From contig NZ_NGVR01000020.1 in assembly GCF_002777965.1 (NCBI RefSeq), positions 62,001 to 126,000 of the forward strand: a stretch of 64,000 nt of DNA, given 5' to 3'. The stretch's first letter is position 1. Each line of letters starts with the position of its first letter. Both the position numbers and the translations under genes were made by a program. The DNA is from Proteus columbae (GTDB taxonomy: Bacteria; Pseudomonadota; Gammaproteobacteria; Enterobacterales; Enterobacteriaceae). Shown one piece after another: positions 9,710 through 20,594 of the stretch. The notes below the pieces were generated by a model. It made no database searches. It was not told where the DNA came from and saw nothing but the letters and a program-made list of their open reading frames with translations.

Positions 9710-10570
9710 CTATTCTGCTTTCGCTGTCGCACTTTGTGTTTGATGCATATAAACATCCATTTGTGGGAATGGAATACCGATATTATTCGCATCTAATGCG
9801 CGTTTAAAATCTTCCATTAAATCCCAATAAACTGGCCATGCATCACCATTGGTTGTCCAAACACGTACCACAAAATTTAATGAAGACGGTGCCATTTCAT
9901 GTAAACGGATAGTCACGCCTTGATCATGTTGAATACGTTTATCTTTAGCAACAACATCACCCAGCACTTGTTTCACTTTATCAATATCAGCATCGTAAGC
10001 GACACCGACCATAATTTGTGTACGGCGATTAGGTTCACGCGTTAAGTTGATAACTTCACTACTGATAATTTTGCTATTCGGGATAACAATAATTCGGTCA
10101 TCAGCTGAACGTAATGTTGTAGAAAAAATCTGCACATCTTTCACTGTGCCTTCTACCGCACCAATCATTACATATTCATTTGTACGTATTGGACGGAAGA
10201 TAACAATCAATACACCGGCTGCAAAGTTAGACAGCGATCCTTGTAATGCCAAGCCAACGGCTAAACCGGCAGCACCTAATACCGCAATAACAGACGCTGT
10301 TTGAACCCCTAATCGCCCTAATACCGCAATTAAGGTAAAAGCCACAACAGTGTAACGAACTAAAACAGATAAAAATGTCACGACTGTAGCATCGATATGA
10401 CGCAACGTAAGTACTCTTGCGACACCTTTGCCAATCATTTTTGCCACAAAAAGTCCAATAAATAGGATCAAGAATGCAGCCACAATATTCACAGCATACT
10501 GAATAAAGAGATCTTGATTAGCGACAAGCCAACCCGTTGCTTCATCTAAACTAGCAGGTAATTCATTCAT
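9710..10570 (-). CDS. mscS: Small-conductance mechanosensitive channel MscS
   Basis: Inner-membrane tension-gated channel that releases solutes on osmotic downshock. It has 286 residues, the E. coli length. Seen: three membrane segments in the first 125 residues and the glycine/alanine-rich pore helix [17 protein letters not shown] (about 99-115). That helix holds the gate leucines L103 and L107, which match 105 and 109 in E. coli. The beta and C-terminal cytoplasmic domains follow. In E. coli the upstream neighbours are fbaA and pgk; here the next gene is yacL, so a rearrangement border lies just upstream. Confidence 0.96.
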   Translation of the reverse strand: MNELPASLDEATGWLVANQDLFIQYAVNIVAAFLILFIGLFVAKMIGKGVARVLTLRHIDATVVTFLSVLVRYTVVAFTLIAVLGRLGVQTASVIAVLGAAGLAVGLALQGSLSNFAAGVLIVIFRPIRTNEYVMIGAVEGTVKDVQIFSTTLRSADDRIIVIPNSKIISSEVINLTREPNRRTQIMVGVAYDADIDKVKQVLGDVVAKDKRIQHDQGVTIRLHEMAPSSLNFVVRVWTTNGDAWPVYWDLMEDFKRALDANNIGIPFPQMDVYMHQTQSATAKAE

Positions 10571-10662
10571 TAGACCACCTTTTAAACTTAAAAACGTAAT
10601 AAAAAGAAGAGTAATTCAATAGTATATTGTGGCAGATTTATTCCAAAAATATATAGGATTTG

Positions 10663-11034
10663 TTAATTTTTTCTATTTTCCAGAATAAATAACCGATATT
10701 TTTGTAGCATAGTAGCGAAATCATCTAACCCACAAAAAGCAATGCTCTCGTTATCGTAATAACTCATGCCTTCTTCCATTTCATCTGTTTCAAAATGTAA
10801 TGTATTCGCTCTTACCATTACTTCTTCATCATCAATAGAAAGGCTGTATTCTTTACCGATTAACTCCCACTGTCTTTCACTACCTTTAATACCTTCCATT
10901 TCTTCAAGAATTTGATCTATGAGACTAATATCGCCCTGAATTTCATCATTTAGCCAATAGCCTATTGCTTCATGATCCATCGAAAAACGGGCTAATATAC
11001 CGCCAGTGAGATCTCGCTGAAATTCATAATCCAT
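10663..11034 (-). CDS. yacL: UPF0231 family protein YacL
   Basis: A 123-residue acidic, soluble protein of unknown function. It matches E. coli YacL in its beginning (MDYEF.RD.TG) and in the stretch EEVMVRAN...DEMEEGM.YYD. It lies downstream of acnB as in E. coli, 73 bp after the acnB terminator, and is probably transcribed on its own. No catalytic motif is visible, so no activity is proposed. Confidence 0.9.
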   Translation of the reverse strand: MDYEFQRDLTGGILARFSMDHEAIGYWLNDEIQGDISLIDQILEEMEGIKGSERQWELIGKEYSLSIDDEEVMVRANTLHFETDEMEEGMSYYDNESIAFCGLDDFATMLQKYRLFILENRKN

Positions 11035-11108
11035 GGTGTACGCCCCTTATTAAGCTCTCGCTTTTTTAATAAAAAATACCTTCTTCTTATTATGACAAAA
11101 ATAACAAA

Positions 11109-11134
11109 AAACGGGAGGCATTTGCCTCCCGTTT
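11109..11134 (-). terminator. Terminator after acnB
   Basis: An 11-bp GC-rich stem, AAACGGGAGGC with GCCTCCCGTTT, and a 4-nt loop, followed by a T-rich run on the minus strand, 38 bp past the acnB stop. Confidence 0.9.
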
Positions 11135-11171
11135 GTTCATATTAAATACATTTAAAGCAATAAATTAATCG

Positions 11172-13769
11172 TTATACCGTTGTTTGGAAAATAACTTGGT
11201 CTGCTTTATCTGTATATTGTTCAAGTTGATCAAAATTCAGATAACGATAAGTATCTTCTGCGGTTTCATCCACTTTATTCATAAAGTCCAGATACTCTTG
11301 TGGCTCAGGCAAACGTCCTAATAATGACGCAACAGCCGCAAGTTCTGCTGAAGCGAGATACACATTTGCACCTGTACCTAAACGATTAGGGAAGTTACGT
11401 GTCGATGTTGAAACGACTGTTGCACCATCAGCCACTCGCGCTTGGTTCCCCATACATAATGAACAACCCGGCACTTCGATACGCGCACCGCTCTTACCAA
11501 AGACGCTGTAATAGCCTTCTTCCGTTAATTGTGCTGCATCCATTTTTGTTGGTGGAGCAACCCATAAACGTGTTGGTAATTGACCTTTATGTTGATCAAG
11601 CAGTTTACCCGCAGCACGGAAGTGACCAATATTGGTCATACAAGAACCAATAAACACTTCATCAATTTTACTGTTTGCCACTTCTGAGAGCAGACGTGCA
11701 TCATCAGGATCATTCGGCGCACATAAAATAGGCTCTTTGATCTCATTTAAATCAATTTCGATCACTGCCGCATATTCTGCATCTGCATCAGCTTCAAGTA
11801 ATTGCGGATCTTTCAGCCAGTTTTCCATTGACGTAATACGACGCTCAATAGTACGACGGTCACCATAGCCTTCAGCAATCATCCATTTCAGTAAGATGAT
11901 GTTTGATTGCAGATACTCAATGATAGGTGCTTTATCCAGTTTAATTGTACAACCCGCGGCAGAACGCTCTGCTGACGCATCAGCAAGCTCGAACGCTTGT
12001 TCTACTTTCAGTTCTGGTAAACCTTCAATTTCAAGAATACGACCAGAGAAAATATTTTTCTTACCTTTTTTCTCAACTGTCAGCAAACCGTCTTGAATTG
12101 CGTAATAAGGAATAGCATGAACTAAATCACGCAATGTCACACCCGGTTGCATTTCACCTTTAAAACGCACCAGAACGGATTCTGGCATATCTAATGGCAT
12201 AACCCCTGTTGCCGCAGCAAAAGCCACAAGACCTGAACCCGCAGGGAATGAGATACCAATAGGGAAACGGGTATGTGAGTCACCGCCTGTACCAACAGTA
12301 TCAGGTAATAACATACGGTTTAACCATGAGTGGATAATACCGTCACCCGGACGTAGTGAAACACCACCACGGTTCATAATAAAATCAGGTAAGGTGTGAT
12401 GCGTTGTAACATCTACTGGTTTTGGATAAGCCGCGGTATGACAGAATGACTGCATTACTAAATCAGCAGAGAAACCAAGACACGCCAAGTCTTTTAGCTC
12501 ATCACGGGTCATTGGGCCTGTGGTATCTTGTGAACCCACAGAGGTCATTTTTGGCTCACAGTATTCACCAGGGCGAATACCGGTACGACCACAAGCACGA
12601 CCAACCATTTTTTGTGCTAAAGAGAATCCGCGATTGCTTTCTTCAACAGGTTTAGCATGACGGAATAATGTGCTAACAGGTAAACCTAGTGACTCACGCG
12701 CTTTAGATGTTAAACCACGACCGATAATCAGTGGAATACGACCACCTGCACGCACTTCATCAATTAATACTTCTGTTTTCAGCTCAAAGGTTTCCAGTAA
12801 CTCATTCGTTTCATGGTTACGGATTTCACCTTTGTATGGGTAAATATCAATAACATCACCCATATTTAATTTAGAAACATCGACTTCTATCGGGAGTGCG
12901 CCCGCATCTTCCATAGTATTAAAAAAGATTGGTGCAATTTTGCCGCCAAGAACAACACCACCACCGCGTTTATTAGGGACAAACGGAATGTCGTCTCCCA
13001 TAAACCAAAGTACAGAGTTAGTTGCTGATTTACGTGATGAGCCAGTTCCTACAACATCACCAACATAAGCCAGTGGGAAGCCTTTCTTGTTTAATGCTTC
13101 GATTTGTTTAATAGGACCTACGCTACCCGGCTGATCAGGTTCAATGCCTTCGCGTGCATTTTTTAACATGGCTAAAGCATGTAATGGGATGTCAGGGCGC
13201 GACCAAGCATCAGGGGCTGGAGATAAGTCATCGGTATTAGTCTCACCAGTGACTTTAAAAACAGTAACTGTAATTTTTTCTGCTAATGCAGGACGCTCAG
13301 TAAACCACTGCGCATCAGCCCAAGATTGCATAATTTGCTTAGCATAAACGTTGCCTGCTTTCGCTTTTTCCTCAACATCATAGAAGTTATCAAACATCAA
13401 TAATGTGTGAGAAAGCGCTTTGGCTGCAATTGGTGCTAATTTATCATTTTCCAGAGATTCAATTAAAGCATGGATATTATAGCCACCTTGCATGGTACCT
13501 AATAATTCAACAGCTTTTTCTGGTGTGATAAGAGGTGATGTGGTTTCGCCTTTCGCGAGGGCAGTTAAAAAACCCGCCTTAACATAGGCAGCTTCATCAA
13601 CTCCGGGTGGAACGCGGTTAACAATTAAATCAAGAAGAAATTCTTCTTCACCTTTAGGGGGGTTTTTTAATAGCTCAACAAGTGCGGCTGTTTGTGTGGC
13701 ATCGAGAGGTTTTGGAACGACACCTTCAGCTGCACGCTCTGCTACGTGCTTACGGTATTCTTCTAGCAC
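11172..13769 (-). CDS. acnB: Aconitate hydratase B
   Basis: The main TCA-cycle aconitase; interconverts citrate and isocitrate with a [4Fe-4S] cluster. In E. coli the apo-protein also binds mRNA. It has 865 residues, exactly the E. coli length, with near-identical sequence. Seen: the N-terminal HEAT-like domain characteristic of the B type, the swivel domain ([14 protein letters not shown]), and the cluster cysteines in GSCMTNIG and GCSLCMGNQ. The start codon is GTG, with GAGGAG 8-13 nt upstream. lpdA lies upstream on the same strand, 489 bp away, with its own terminator, so acnB has a separate promoter. Confidence 0.98.
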   Translation of the reverse strand: MLEEYRKHVAERAAEGVVPKPLDATQTAALVELLKNPPKGEEEFLLDLIVNRVPPGVDEAAYVKAGFLTALAKGETTSPLITPEKAVELLGTMQGGYNIHALIESLENDKLAPIAAKALSHTLLMFDNFYDVEEKAKAGNVYAKQIMQSWADAQWFTERPALAEKITVTVFKVTGETNTDDLSPAPDAWSRPDIPLHALAMLKNAREGIEPDQPGSVGPIKQIEALNKKGFPLAYVGDVVGTGSSRKSATNSVLWFMGDDIPFVPNKRGGGVVLGGKIAPIFFNTMEDAGALPIEVDVSKLNMGDVIDIYPYKGEIRNHETNELLETFELKTEVLIDEVRAGGRIPLIIGRGLTSKARESLGLPVSTLFRHAKPVEESNRGFSLAQKMVGRACGRTGIRPGEYCEPKMTSVGSQDTTGPMTRDELKDLACLGFSADLVMQSFCHTAAYPKPVDVTTHHTLPDFIMNRGGVSLRPGDGIIHSWLNRMLLPDTVGTGGDSHTRFPIGISFPAGSGLVAFAAATGVMPLDMPESVLVRFKGEMQPGVTLRDLVHAIPYYAIQDGLLTVEKKGKKNIFSGRILEIEGLPELKVEQAFELADASAERSAAGCTIKLDKAPIIEYLQSNIILLKWMIAEGYGDRRTIERRITSMENWLKDPQLLEADADAEYAAVIEIDLNEIKEPILCAPNDPDDARLLSEVANSKIDEVFIGSCMTNIGHFRAAGKLLDQHKGQLPTRLWVAPPTKMDAAQLTEEGYYSVFGKSGARIEVPGCSLCMGNQARVADGATVVSTSTRNFPNRLGTGANVYLASAELAAVASLLGRLPEPQEYLDFMNKVDETAEDTYRYLNFDQLEQYTDKADQVIFQTTV

Positions 13770-14180
13770 GACTGTCTCCTCGCTTCTTTGTCATTTTGTA
13801 TAACCCGGCTGTCTGCACCCTGTCTGTTGAAGGATGCCAGGTCAGAGGATCTTTTGCTCGCATAAAACATAAGAGGTTGTAAAATTATGCCCAGCTAAGG
13901 GCTATCAGCATAGCAAATCTTCAACACGATGTTAATTCGTTCACATAAAAGTAACATTAATCAGATTCAAATATCCACTTATTCAGATTAAAACACTTAA
14001 ACAAAATATATAACAGGGACTTTTAACCAAGATTTTGGTTAATAACCACACTTTTTATAGTTTTTTTCATCCTTAAATTAGCACTAAAGCGAAATTACCG
14101 ATTAAATAAACAACAAAAAAGCCTAATCGCTAATATTACCCTTCACTACGTAGCACTAGTCTCAACAAAAAAGCATAAAA
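13770..14180 (-). promoter_or_regulatory. acnB promoter and leader region
   Basis: About 410 bp without a gene. The part next to the start (about 13800-13860) is clearly GC-richer than its surroundings and carries a directly repeated CAGACAG (minus strand; plus-strand CTGTCTG at 13809-13815 and 13820-13826, 11 bp apart), which looks like a structured mRNA leader. Further upstream the DNA is AT-rich and holds a perfect inverted repeat, TTAACCAA-gatt-TTGGTTAA (14023-14042). I cannot place the promoter elements with confidence. Confidence 0.45.
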
Positions 14181-14209
14181 AAAGAGCCAAGTTCTATAAA
14201 GAACTTAGC
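14177..14209 (-). terminator. Terminator after lpdA
   Basis: GCCAAGTTCT pairs with AGAACTTAGC (14186-14195 and 14200-14209; one pair becomes a G-T wobble in the RNA) around ATAA. The minus-strand transcript then reads seven T residues. Confidence 0.85.
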
Positions 14210-14258
14210 CCTTATCATTTAAACAACTTTAGTAAACTGTTTTCAGTAAACGAGTTGC

Positions 14259-15686
14259 TTATTTTTTCTTTTTCGCTTTTGGATTTGGAAGGTCAGTGAT
14301 ACTACCTTCAAATACTTCCGCAGCCATACCAATTGATTCGTATAACGTTGGGTGAGCGTGGATAGTTAATGCGATATCTTCAGCATCACAACCCATTTCA
14401 ATTGCAAGACCGATTTCACCTAACAGTTCACCACCGTTAGAACCAACAATTGCACCACCGATAACACGGTTAGTTTCTTTGTCGAAAATCAGTTTAGTCA
14501 TACCATCAGCACAATCTGATGCGATTGCACGACCTGATGCTGCCCAAGGGAAAGAAGCTACTTCATAGCTAACACCTTTCTCTTTCGCTTCTTTTTCAGT
14601 CATACCAACCCATGCAACTTCTGGCTCAGTATAAGCGATTGATGGAATAACTTTAGGATCGAAGTAATGTTTCTTACCAGAGATAACTTCTGCTGCAACG
14701 TGACCTTCATGGACACCTTTGTGAGCCAGCATTGGTTGACCAACGATGTCACCGATAGCAAAGATGTGAGGTACATTAGTACGCATTTGTTTATCAACAT
14801 GGATAAAGCCACGATCATCAACTTCGATACCTGCTTTACCCGCATCTAACAGTTTACCGTTAGGTACACGACCGATAGCAACTAATACTGCATCGTAACG
14901 TTGTGGTTCTGCTGGGGCTTTTTTGCCTTCCATTGTTACGTAGATGCCATCTTCTTTTGCTTCAACCGCAGTCACTTTGGTTTCTAGCATCAGGTTAAAT
15001 TTCTTGCTGATACGTTTGGTAAATACTTTAACCACATCTTTATCAGCAGCAGGAATAACCTGATCAAACATTTCAACTACGTCAATCTGAGAACCCAGAG
15101 AGTGATAAACCGTTCCCATTTCCAGACCGATGATACCGCCACCCATAACCAGTAAACGCTCTGGTACGGTTTTCAGTTGCAGTGCATCTGTTGAGTCCCA
15201 TACACGAGGGTCTTCATGTGGAATGAATGGTAATTCGATTGGACGTGAGCCGGCAGCAACGATTGCATTGTCAAAAGTGATGGTAGTTACACCTTCAGCA
15301 CCTTCAACAGACAATGTATGAGAACCAGTGAATCGTGCTTCGCCATTAACAACAGTAACTTTACGGCCTTTAGCCATGCCCGCTAAGCCACCAGTTAACT
15401 GAGAGATAACTTTATCTTTCCAGATGCGAATTTTGTCGATATCTGTTTTTGGTGCGTCAAATACAACACCGTGTTCAGATAATGCTTTCGCTTCTTCGAT
15501 AACTTTAGCAACGTGGAGTAACGCTTTAGAAGGGATACAACCCACGTTCAGACAAACACCACCTAAAGTAGAGTGACGTTCAACTAAAACTGTTTCTAAA
15601 CCTAAGTCAGCGCAACGGAACGCCGCGGAATAACCCGCAGGGCCTGCACCGAGAACCACTACCTGTGCTTTAATTTCAGTACTCAT
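14259..15686 (-). CDS. lpdA: Dihydrolipoyl dehydrogenase (E3)
   Basis: Flavoprotein that reoxidises dihydrolipoyl groups with NAD. It is shared by the pyruvate and 2-oxoglutarate dehydrogenase complexes and the glycine cleavage system. It has 475 residues and is nearly identical to E. coli Lpd. Seen: FAD motif GAGPAGYSAA (14-23), redox disulphide Cys45/Cys50 in GGVCLNVGCIPSK, the NAD-binding motif GGGIIGLEMG and the C-terminal active-site HAHPTLYES. It lies 200 bp downstream of aceF behind a hairpin, so as in E. coli it is probably made both by readthrough from the pdh operon and from its own promoter. Confidence 0.98.
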   Translation of the reverse strand: MSTEIKAQVVVLGAGPAGYSAAFRCADLGLETVLVERHSTLGGVCLNVGCIPSKALLHVAKVIEEAKALSEHGVVFDAPKTDIDKIRIWKDKVISQLTGGLAGMAKGRKVTVVNGEARFTGSHTLSVEGAEGVTTITFDNAIVAAGSRPIELPFIPHEDPRVWDSTDALQLKTVPERLLVMGGGIIGLEMGTVYHSLGSQIDVVEMFDQVIPAADKDVVKVFTKRISKKFNLMLETKVTAVEAKEDGIYVTMEGKKAPAEPQRYDAVLVAIGRVPNGKLLDAGKAGIEVDDRGFIHVDKQMRTNVPHIFAIGDIVGQPMLAHKGVHEGHVAAEVISGKKHYFDPKVIPSIAYTEPEVAWVGMTEKEAKEKGVSYEVASFPWAASGRAIASDCADGMTKLIFDKETNRVIGGAIVGSNGGELLGEIGLAIEMGCDAEDIALTIHAHPTLYESIGMAAEVFEGSITDLPNPKAKKKK

Positions 15687-15859
15687 CGTGACCTCATTAT
15701 TTATTTGTCCGGCGAGTCAGACGATAATCCATATTTAACACCGAGACTTACATACCGCATGCAGTTTACAGAAATGTTAATAAACTGAAAAGCGCTCTAA
15801 CATGACGGATCTCACAACCTAAGATGTATGACTGTAAAATCCATCACTGTAATCAGAGA

Positions 15860-15880
15860 AACCGGCGCTAAGCACCGGTT
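15860..15880 (-). terminator. Hairpin after aceF (partial terminator)
   Basis: AACCGGCGC and GCACCGGTT pair around TAA. On the minus strand the T-run after the stem is weak, so readthrough into lpdA is likely. Confidence 0.6.
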
Positions 15881-15886
15881 TTAAAA

Positions 15887-17752
15887 TTACATTACCAAAC
15901 GACGTAAATCACTCATGTACTGATTAATCAGAGTGATGAATCGAGCACCGTCAGCACCATCGATCACACGGTGATCGAAAGATAGTGACATTGGTAAAAT
16001 CAAGCGTGGTACGAATTCTTTACCATTCCATACAGGTTTCATAGAAGAACGGGAAAGTCCCATAATCGCAACTTCTGGTGCGTTAACGATTGGTGCAAAA
16101 CCGGTAGTACCGATACCACCAAGGCTAGAAATAGTGAAACATCCGCCTTGCATATCTGCTGCTGTCAGTTTACCTGCACGCGCTTTCTTAGAAACTTCAG
16201 CTAACTCATAAGACAGTTCGATAATGCCTTTTTTGTTAACATCTTTGAAAACAGGAACAACAAGACCGTTAGGTGTATCTACTGCGATACCGATATTGAT
16301 GTATTTTTTCAGGATCAGTTTCTGTCCATCTTCAGAGATAGAGCTGTTAAAGCGTGGCATATCTGCCAGAGCTTTTGCTGCTGCTTTCATTACGAAGACT
16401 AACGGCGTGATCTTAACATCCAGTTTTTTCTTCTCTGCTTCTTTATTTTGCTGCTTACGGAATTCTTCAACCTCAGTAATATCTGCTTCATCAAACAGAT
16501 TTACGTGAGGGATCATCACCCAGTTACGGCTTAAGTTAGCGCCAGAGATTTTCTGGATACGGCTTAATTCAACTTCTTCAATTTCACCAAACTTGCTGAA
16601 GTCAATTTTCGGCCAAGGTAACATGCCCGGTAATCCGCCACCAGCATTAGCTGGCGCTGATTCAGCACGTTTAATTAATTCTTTCACGTAAGACTGAACG
16701 TCTTCACGTAAGATACGACCTTTACGACCTGTACCTTTTACTTTCGCTAAATTCACACCGAATTCGCGCGCTAAGCGACGAATAACTGGTGTTGCATGAA
16801 CGTAAGCATCATTTTCAACAAACTCTTCTTTCGCAGCAGGCGCAGTCGCTTGTGCTTTAGCAGGTGCTGCTGGTGCAGAACTTGCTGGTGCGGCTGGCGC
16901 TTGTGCTGGTGCTTGAGCAACAGGTGCTGCACCGGCAACTTCGAAAGTCATGATCAGTGAGCCAGTTTTCACTTTATCGCCCACTGCAATTTTGATCTCT
17001 TTAACCACACCTGCAAACGGTGCTGGAACTTCCATTGAAGCTTTGTCGCCTTCAACAGTGATCAGAGATTGTTCTTCAGAGATGGAATCACCTACTTTCA
17101 CCATCACTTCAGTCACTTCAACTTCGTCACCGCCGATATCAGGAACATTCACTTCTTTCACAGCAGATGCTGCTGGTGCAGATGCCGCTGGAGCGGGAGC
17201 TGCTTGAGCAACTGGTGCGCTACCTGCAACTTCAAATACCATGATAAGAGAGCCTGTGCTCACTTTATCACCTGTTGCAATTTTAATTTCTTTCACTACG
17301 CCAGCAAATGGTGCTGGAACTTCCATTGAAGCTTTGTCACCTTCAACAGTAATCAGTGATTGTTCTTCAGCAACGCTATCGCCCACTTTTACCATTACTT
17401 CAGTCACTTCAACTTCGTCACCGCCGATATCTGGAACGTGAACTTCTTTCAGTGCAGCTGTTGCAGGCGCTGCGGCTGGTACAGGTGTTGCTGCTTGAGC
17501 TGGTGCTGCTTGCGCGGCACCTTCTGCTTCAAAAATCATGATAAGAGAACCCGTTTGGACTTTATCGCCCACGGCAATTTTAATCTCTTTAACCACACCC
17601 GCTTGTGGTGATGGAACTTCCATAGACGCTTTGTCGCCTTCTACGGTAATTAAGGATTGTTCTTCCTCAATGCGGTCGCCCACTTTCACCATCACTTCGG
17701 TGACTTCAACTTCATCAGCACCGATATCTGGGACTTTAATTTCAATAGACAT
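15887..17752 (-). CDS. aceF: Pyruvate dehydrogenase E2, dihydrolipoamide acetyltransferase with three lipoyl domains
   Basis: Core of the pyruvate dehydrogenase complex; transfers acetyl groups from E1 to CoA. It has 621 residues. Three lipoyl domains come first, each with EGDKASME; the lipoylated lysines are K41, K140 and K237. They are joined by Ala/Pro-rich linkers. Then come the E1/E3-binding domain (about 325-360; [16 protein letters not shown]) and the catalytic domain ending in [15 protein letters not shown], with the active-site His and Asp. The three lipoyl repeats are also near-identical as DNA, which makes this stretch prone to recombination and assembly error. The start is 12 bp after aceE, in one operon. 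Confidence 0.98.
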   Translation of the reverse strand: MSIEIKVPDIGADEVEVTEVMVKVGDRIEEEQSLITVEGDKASMEVPSPQAGVVKEIKIAVGDKVQTGSLIMIFEAEGAAQAAPAQAATPVPAAAPATAALKEVHVPDIGGDEVEVTEVMVKVGDSVAEEQSLITVEGDKASMEVPAPFAGVVKEIKIATGDKVSTGSLIMVFEVAGSAPVAQAAPAPAASAPAASAVKEVNVPDIGGDEVEVTEVMVKVGDSISEEQSLITVEGDKASMEVPAPFAGVVKEIKIAVGDKVKTGSLIMTFEVAGAAPVAQAPAQAPAAPASSAPAAPAKAQATAPAAKEEFVENDAYVHATPVIRRLAREFGVNLAKVKGTGRKGRILREDVQSYVKELIKRAESAPANAGGGLPGMLPWPKIDFSKFGEIEEVELSRIQKISGANLSRNWVMIPHVNLFDEADITEVEEFRKQQNKEAEKKKLDVKITPLVFVMKAAAKALADMPRFNSSISEDGQKLILKKYINIGIAVDTPNGLVVPVFKDVNKKGIIELSYELAEVSKKARAGKLTAADMQGGCFTISSLGGIGTTGFAPIVNAPEVAIMGLSRSSMKPVWNGKEFVPRLILPMSLSFDHRVIDGADGARFITLINQYMSDLRRLVM

Positions 17753-17764
17753 TCACTTTACCTC

Positions 17765-20431
17765 TTACGCCAGACGTGGGTTTACTTTTTCAGGGTTGAT
17801 GTTGTATTTTTTGATTGCTTCTTCAACAACCTTCACATCAATCTCACCACGTTTAGCTAATTCACCTAATGCAGCAACAATCACATAAGAAGTATCAACT
17901 TCGAAGTGGTGACGCAGGTTTTCACGGCTATCAGAACGACCGAAACCGTCAGTACCTAATACGCGGTAATCATCTGCTGGTACATAAGTACGAACTTGTT
18001 CAGCGAACAGTTTCATATAGTCAGTAGACGCAACAGCTGGCGCATCATTCATAATCTGAGCGATGTAAGGTACACGCGGTGCTTCAGATGGGTGTAGCAT
18101 GTTCCAACGTTCACAATCTTGACCATCACGAGCCAATTCAGTGAATGAAGTGACGCTATAAACATCAGAACCAATACCGTATTCAGCAGACAGGATTTGT
18201 GCTGCTTCACGTACATGACGCAGAATAGAACCTGAACCCAGTAACTGTACTTTACCTTTCGCGCCTTCCAGTGATTCCAGTTTGTAGATACCTTTGCGGA
18301 TACCTTCTTCAACACCGGCTGGCATTGCTGGCATATGGTAGTTTTCGTTCAGTGTCGTGATGTAGTAATAAACGTTTTCTTGTTTATCACCATACATACG
18401 CTCTAAACCGTCTTGCATGATAACAGCAACTTCATAAGCGAATGCTGGATCATAAGAGATACAGTTAGGGATAGTCAGCGATTGAATATGGCTATGACCA
18501 TCTTCGTGCTGTAAACCTTCACCGTTAAGTGTTGTACGACCTGAAGTACCACCTACTAAGAAACCACGTGCTTGTTGGTCGCCCGCAGCCCAACATAAGT
18601 CACCGATACGTTGGAAACCAAACATTGAGTAGTAGATATAGAATGGGATCATTGGCAGATTGTTAGTGCTGTAAGATGTTGCAGCCGCTAACCAAGATGC
18701 GCCAGCACCCAGTTCGTTGATACCTTCTTGCAGAATTTGACCTTTAACGTCTTCTTTATAGTAAGCAACTTGCTCACGGTCTTGAGGCGTATATTGTTGG
18801 CCATTCGGGCTGTAGATACCGATTTGACGGAACAGACCTTCCATACCGAAAGTACGTGCTTCGTCCGCAATAATTGGAACTAAACGATCTTTGATAGATT
18901 TGTTTTTCAACATCACGTTCAGAGCACGAACGAATGCGATAGTAGTAGAGATCTCTTTAGATTGTTCTTCCAGTAATTGGCTGAAATCTTCCAGTGCAGG
19001 GATATCCAGTTTTTCTTCAAAACGTGGACGACGAGCTGGTAGGTAACCACCTAAATCCTGACGACGTGCGTGCAGGTATTTGTATTCTTCTGATTCTTTA
19101 TCAAAAGTAATATAAGGCAGGTCTTTGATTTGCTCATCGGCAACTGGAATATTGAAACGATCACGGAAATGGTGAACGCCATCCATGTTCATTTTTTTAA
19201 CTTGGTGAGCAATGTTTTTACCTTCTGCCGTTTCACCCATACCATAACCTTTAATGGTTTGAGCTAAAATAACAGTTGGTTTGTTTTGAGTGTCTTTTGC
19301 TTTTTGGAATGCAGCAAAAACTTTCTTCGGATCGTGACCACCACGGTTTAATGCCCAGATTTCATCATCAGTCATATCTTTAACTAATGCAGCAGTTTCT
19401 GGGTAACGATTGAAGAAGTGCTCGCGAACATAAGCGCCATCACGAGATTTAAATGTCTGGTAGTCACCATCCAGAGTTTCATTCATTAATTGAATGAGTT
19501 TACCAGAGGTGTCTTTACGCAGAAGCTCATCCCAACGATCGCCCCACATTACTTTGATAACGTTCCAGCCAGCACCTGCGAAGATACCTTCTAATTCGTT
19601 AACAATTTTGCCGTTACCTGTAACTGGGCCATCAAGACGTTGTAAGTTACAGTTAACAACGAAGCACAGGTTATCTAATTTTTCGCGAACTGCGATAGTG
19701 ATAGCACCTTTAGATTCTGGCTCGTCCATCTCACCATCGCCTAAGAACGCATAAACGGTTTGTTTAGTCGTATCTTTTAAGCCACGGTGATTCAAATATT
19801 TCAGGAATTTAGCTTGGTAAATTGCAGATAGTGGTCCCAGACCCATAGAAACTGTAGGGAACTGCCAGAACTCAGGCATTAATTTAGGGTGTGGATAAGA
19901 AGATAAACCTTTACCACCAATTTCTTGACGGAAGTTGTTTAATTGCTCTTCAGTTAAACGACCTTCTAAGAATGCACGAGCGTAGATACCTGGGGAGATA
20001 TGACCTTGGAAGTAAACCAAGTCACCACCATCAGTTTCATTTTGCGCACGGAAGAAATGGTTAAAGCACACTTCATATAAAGTTGCAGAAGATTGGAATG
20101 ACGCCATGTGTCCGCCGAGTTCCAAATCTTTTTTGGATGCACGCAGAACCATCATTACTGCGTTCCAGCGAATAGCAGAACGAATACGACGCTCTAATTC
20201 CAGATTGCCAGGGTAAGCGGGTTCATCTTCAGCGGGAATGGTATTGATATAATCACTGTGTACAGAACCGCCTAAAGCGATATTAAGACCACCATTACGG
20301 GCTTGTTTTAATACCTGATCAATCAGGAACTGTGCACGCTCAACACCTTCTTCACGGATGACCGAGTCGATCGCTTGTAACCAGTCGCGAGTTTCGATCG
20401 GATCCACGTCATTTTTCAGCATATCTGACAT
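17765..20431 (-). CDS. aceE: Pyruvate dehydrogenase E1 component (homodimeric)
   Basis: Thiamine-diphosphate enzyme that decarboxylates pyruvate and acetylates the lipoyl groups of AceF. It has 888 residues (E. coli 887) and is closely similar throughout. Seen: the ThDP-binding motif GDGEMDEPES...NCNLQ (about 230-265), and the conserved FGMEGLFRQIGIY and GRTTLNGEGLQHEDGHS stretches. It is the first structural gene after pdhR, separated by 163 bp that hold a long inverted repeat, and is followed at 12 bp by aceF. Confidence 0.98.
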   Translation of the reverse strand: MSDMLKNDVDPIETRDWLQAIDSVIREEGVERAQFLIDQVLKQARNGGLNIALGGSVHSDYINTIPAEDEPAYPGNLELERRIRSAIRWNAVMMVLRASKKDLELGGHMASFQSSATLYEVCFNHFFRAQNETDGGDLVYFQGHISPGIYARAFLEGRLTEEQLNNFRQEIGGKGLSSYPHPKLMPEFWQFPTVSMGLGPLSAIYQAKFLKYLNHRGLKDTTKQTVYAFLGDGEMDEPESKGAITIAVREKLDNLCFVVNCNLQRLDGPVTGNGKIVNELEGIFAGAGWNVIKVMWGDRWDELLRKDTSGKLIQLMNETLDGDYQTFKSRDGAYVREHFFNRYPETAALVKDMTDDEIWALNRGGHDPKKVFAAFQKAKDTQNKPTVILAQTIKGYGMGETAEGKNIAHQVKKMNMDGVHHFRDRFNIPVADEQIKDLPYITFDKESEEYKYLHARRQDLGGYLPARRPRFEEKLDIPALEDFSQLLEEQSKEISTTIAFVRALNVMLKNKSIKDRLVPIIADEARTFGMEGLFRQIGIYSPNGQQYTPQDREQVAYYKEDVKGQILQEGINELGAGASWLAAATSYSTNNLPMIPFYIYYSMFGFQRIGDLCWAAGDQQARGFLVGGTSGRTTLNGEGLQHEDGHSHIQSLTIPNCISYDPAFAYEVAVIMQDGLERMYGDKQENVYYYITTLNENYHMPAMPAGVEEGIRKGIYKLESLEGAKGKVQLLGSGSILRHVREAAQILSAEYGIGSDVYSVTSFTELARDGQDCERWNMLHPSEAPRVPYIAQIMNDAPAVASTDYMKLFAEQVRTYVPADDYRVLGTDGFGRSDSRENLRHHFEVDTSYVIVAALGELAKRGEIDVKVVEEAIKKYNINPEKVNPRLA

Positions 20432-20473
20432 GGTGTATTCCTTATCTGTTATCTGTTTTTAATGGTTATGGGA

Positions 20474-20518
20474 GCCTATCTTCCCGTTCTACCCATCTGA
20501 TATGACGGGAAGATAGGC
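20474..20518. repeat. Perfect 14-bp inverted repeat between pdhR and aceE
   Basis: GCCTATCTTCCCGT (20474-20487) and ACGGGAAGATAGGC (20505-20518) are exact reverse complements with a 17-nt loop. No T-run follows on either strand, so it is not a standard terminator. It could be an mRNA processing or stability hairpin that sets the pdhR to aceEF ratio. Confidence 0.8.
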
Positions 20519-20594
20519 CCTGCTGTTATTACCGCTTCCCCTGAAAATCACAGGGCGATAGGTAGTACAGACTCAGCGGTCAGGATCTGCGCTA

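Noticed and set aside
17069-17611. Several plus-strand frames over aceF with repeated sequence
   Set aside because: They are antisense shadows of the three lipoyl repeats; their mutual likeness only mirrors the repeated aceF DNA.
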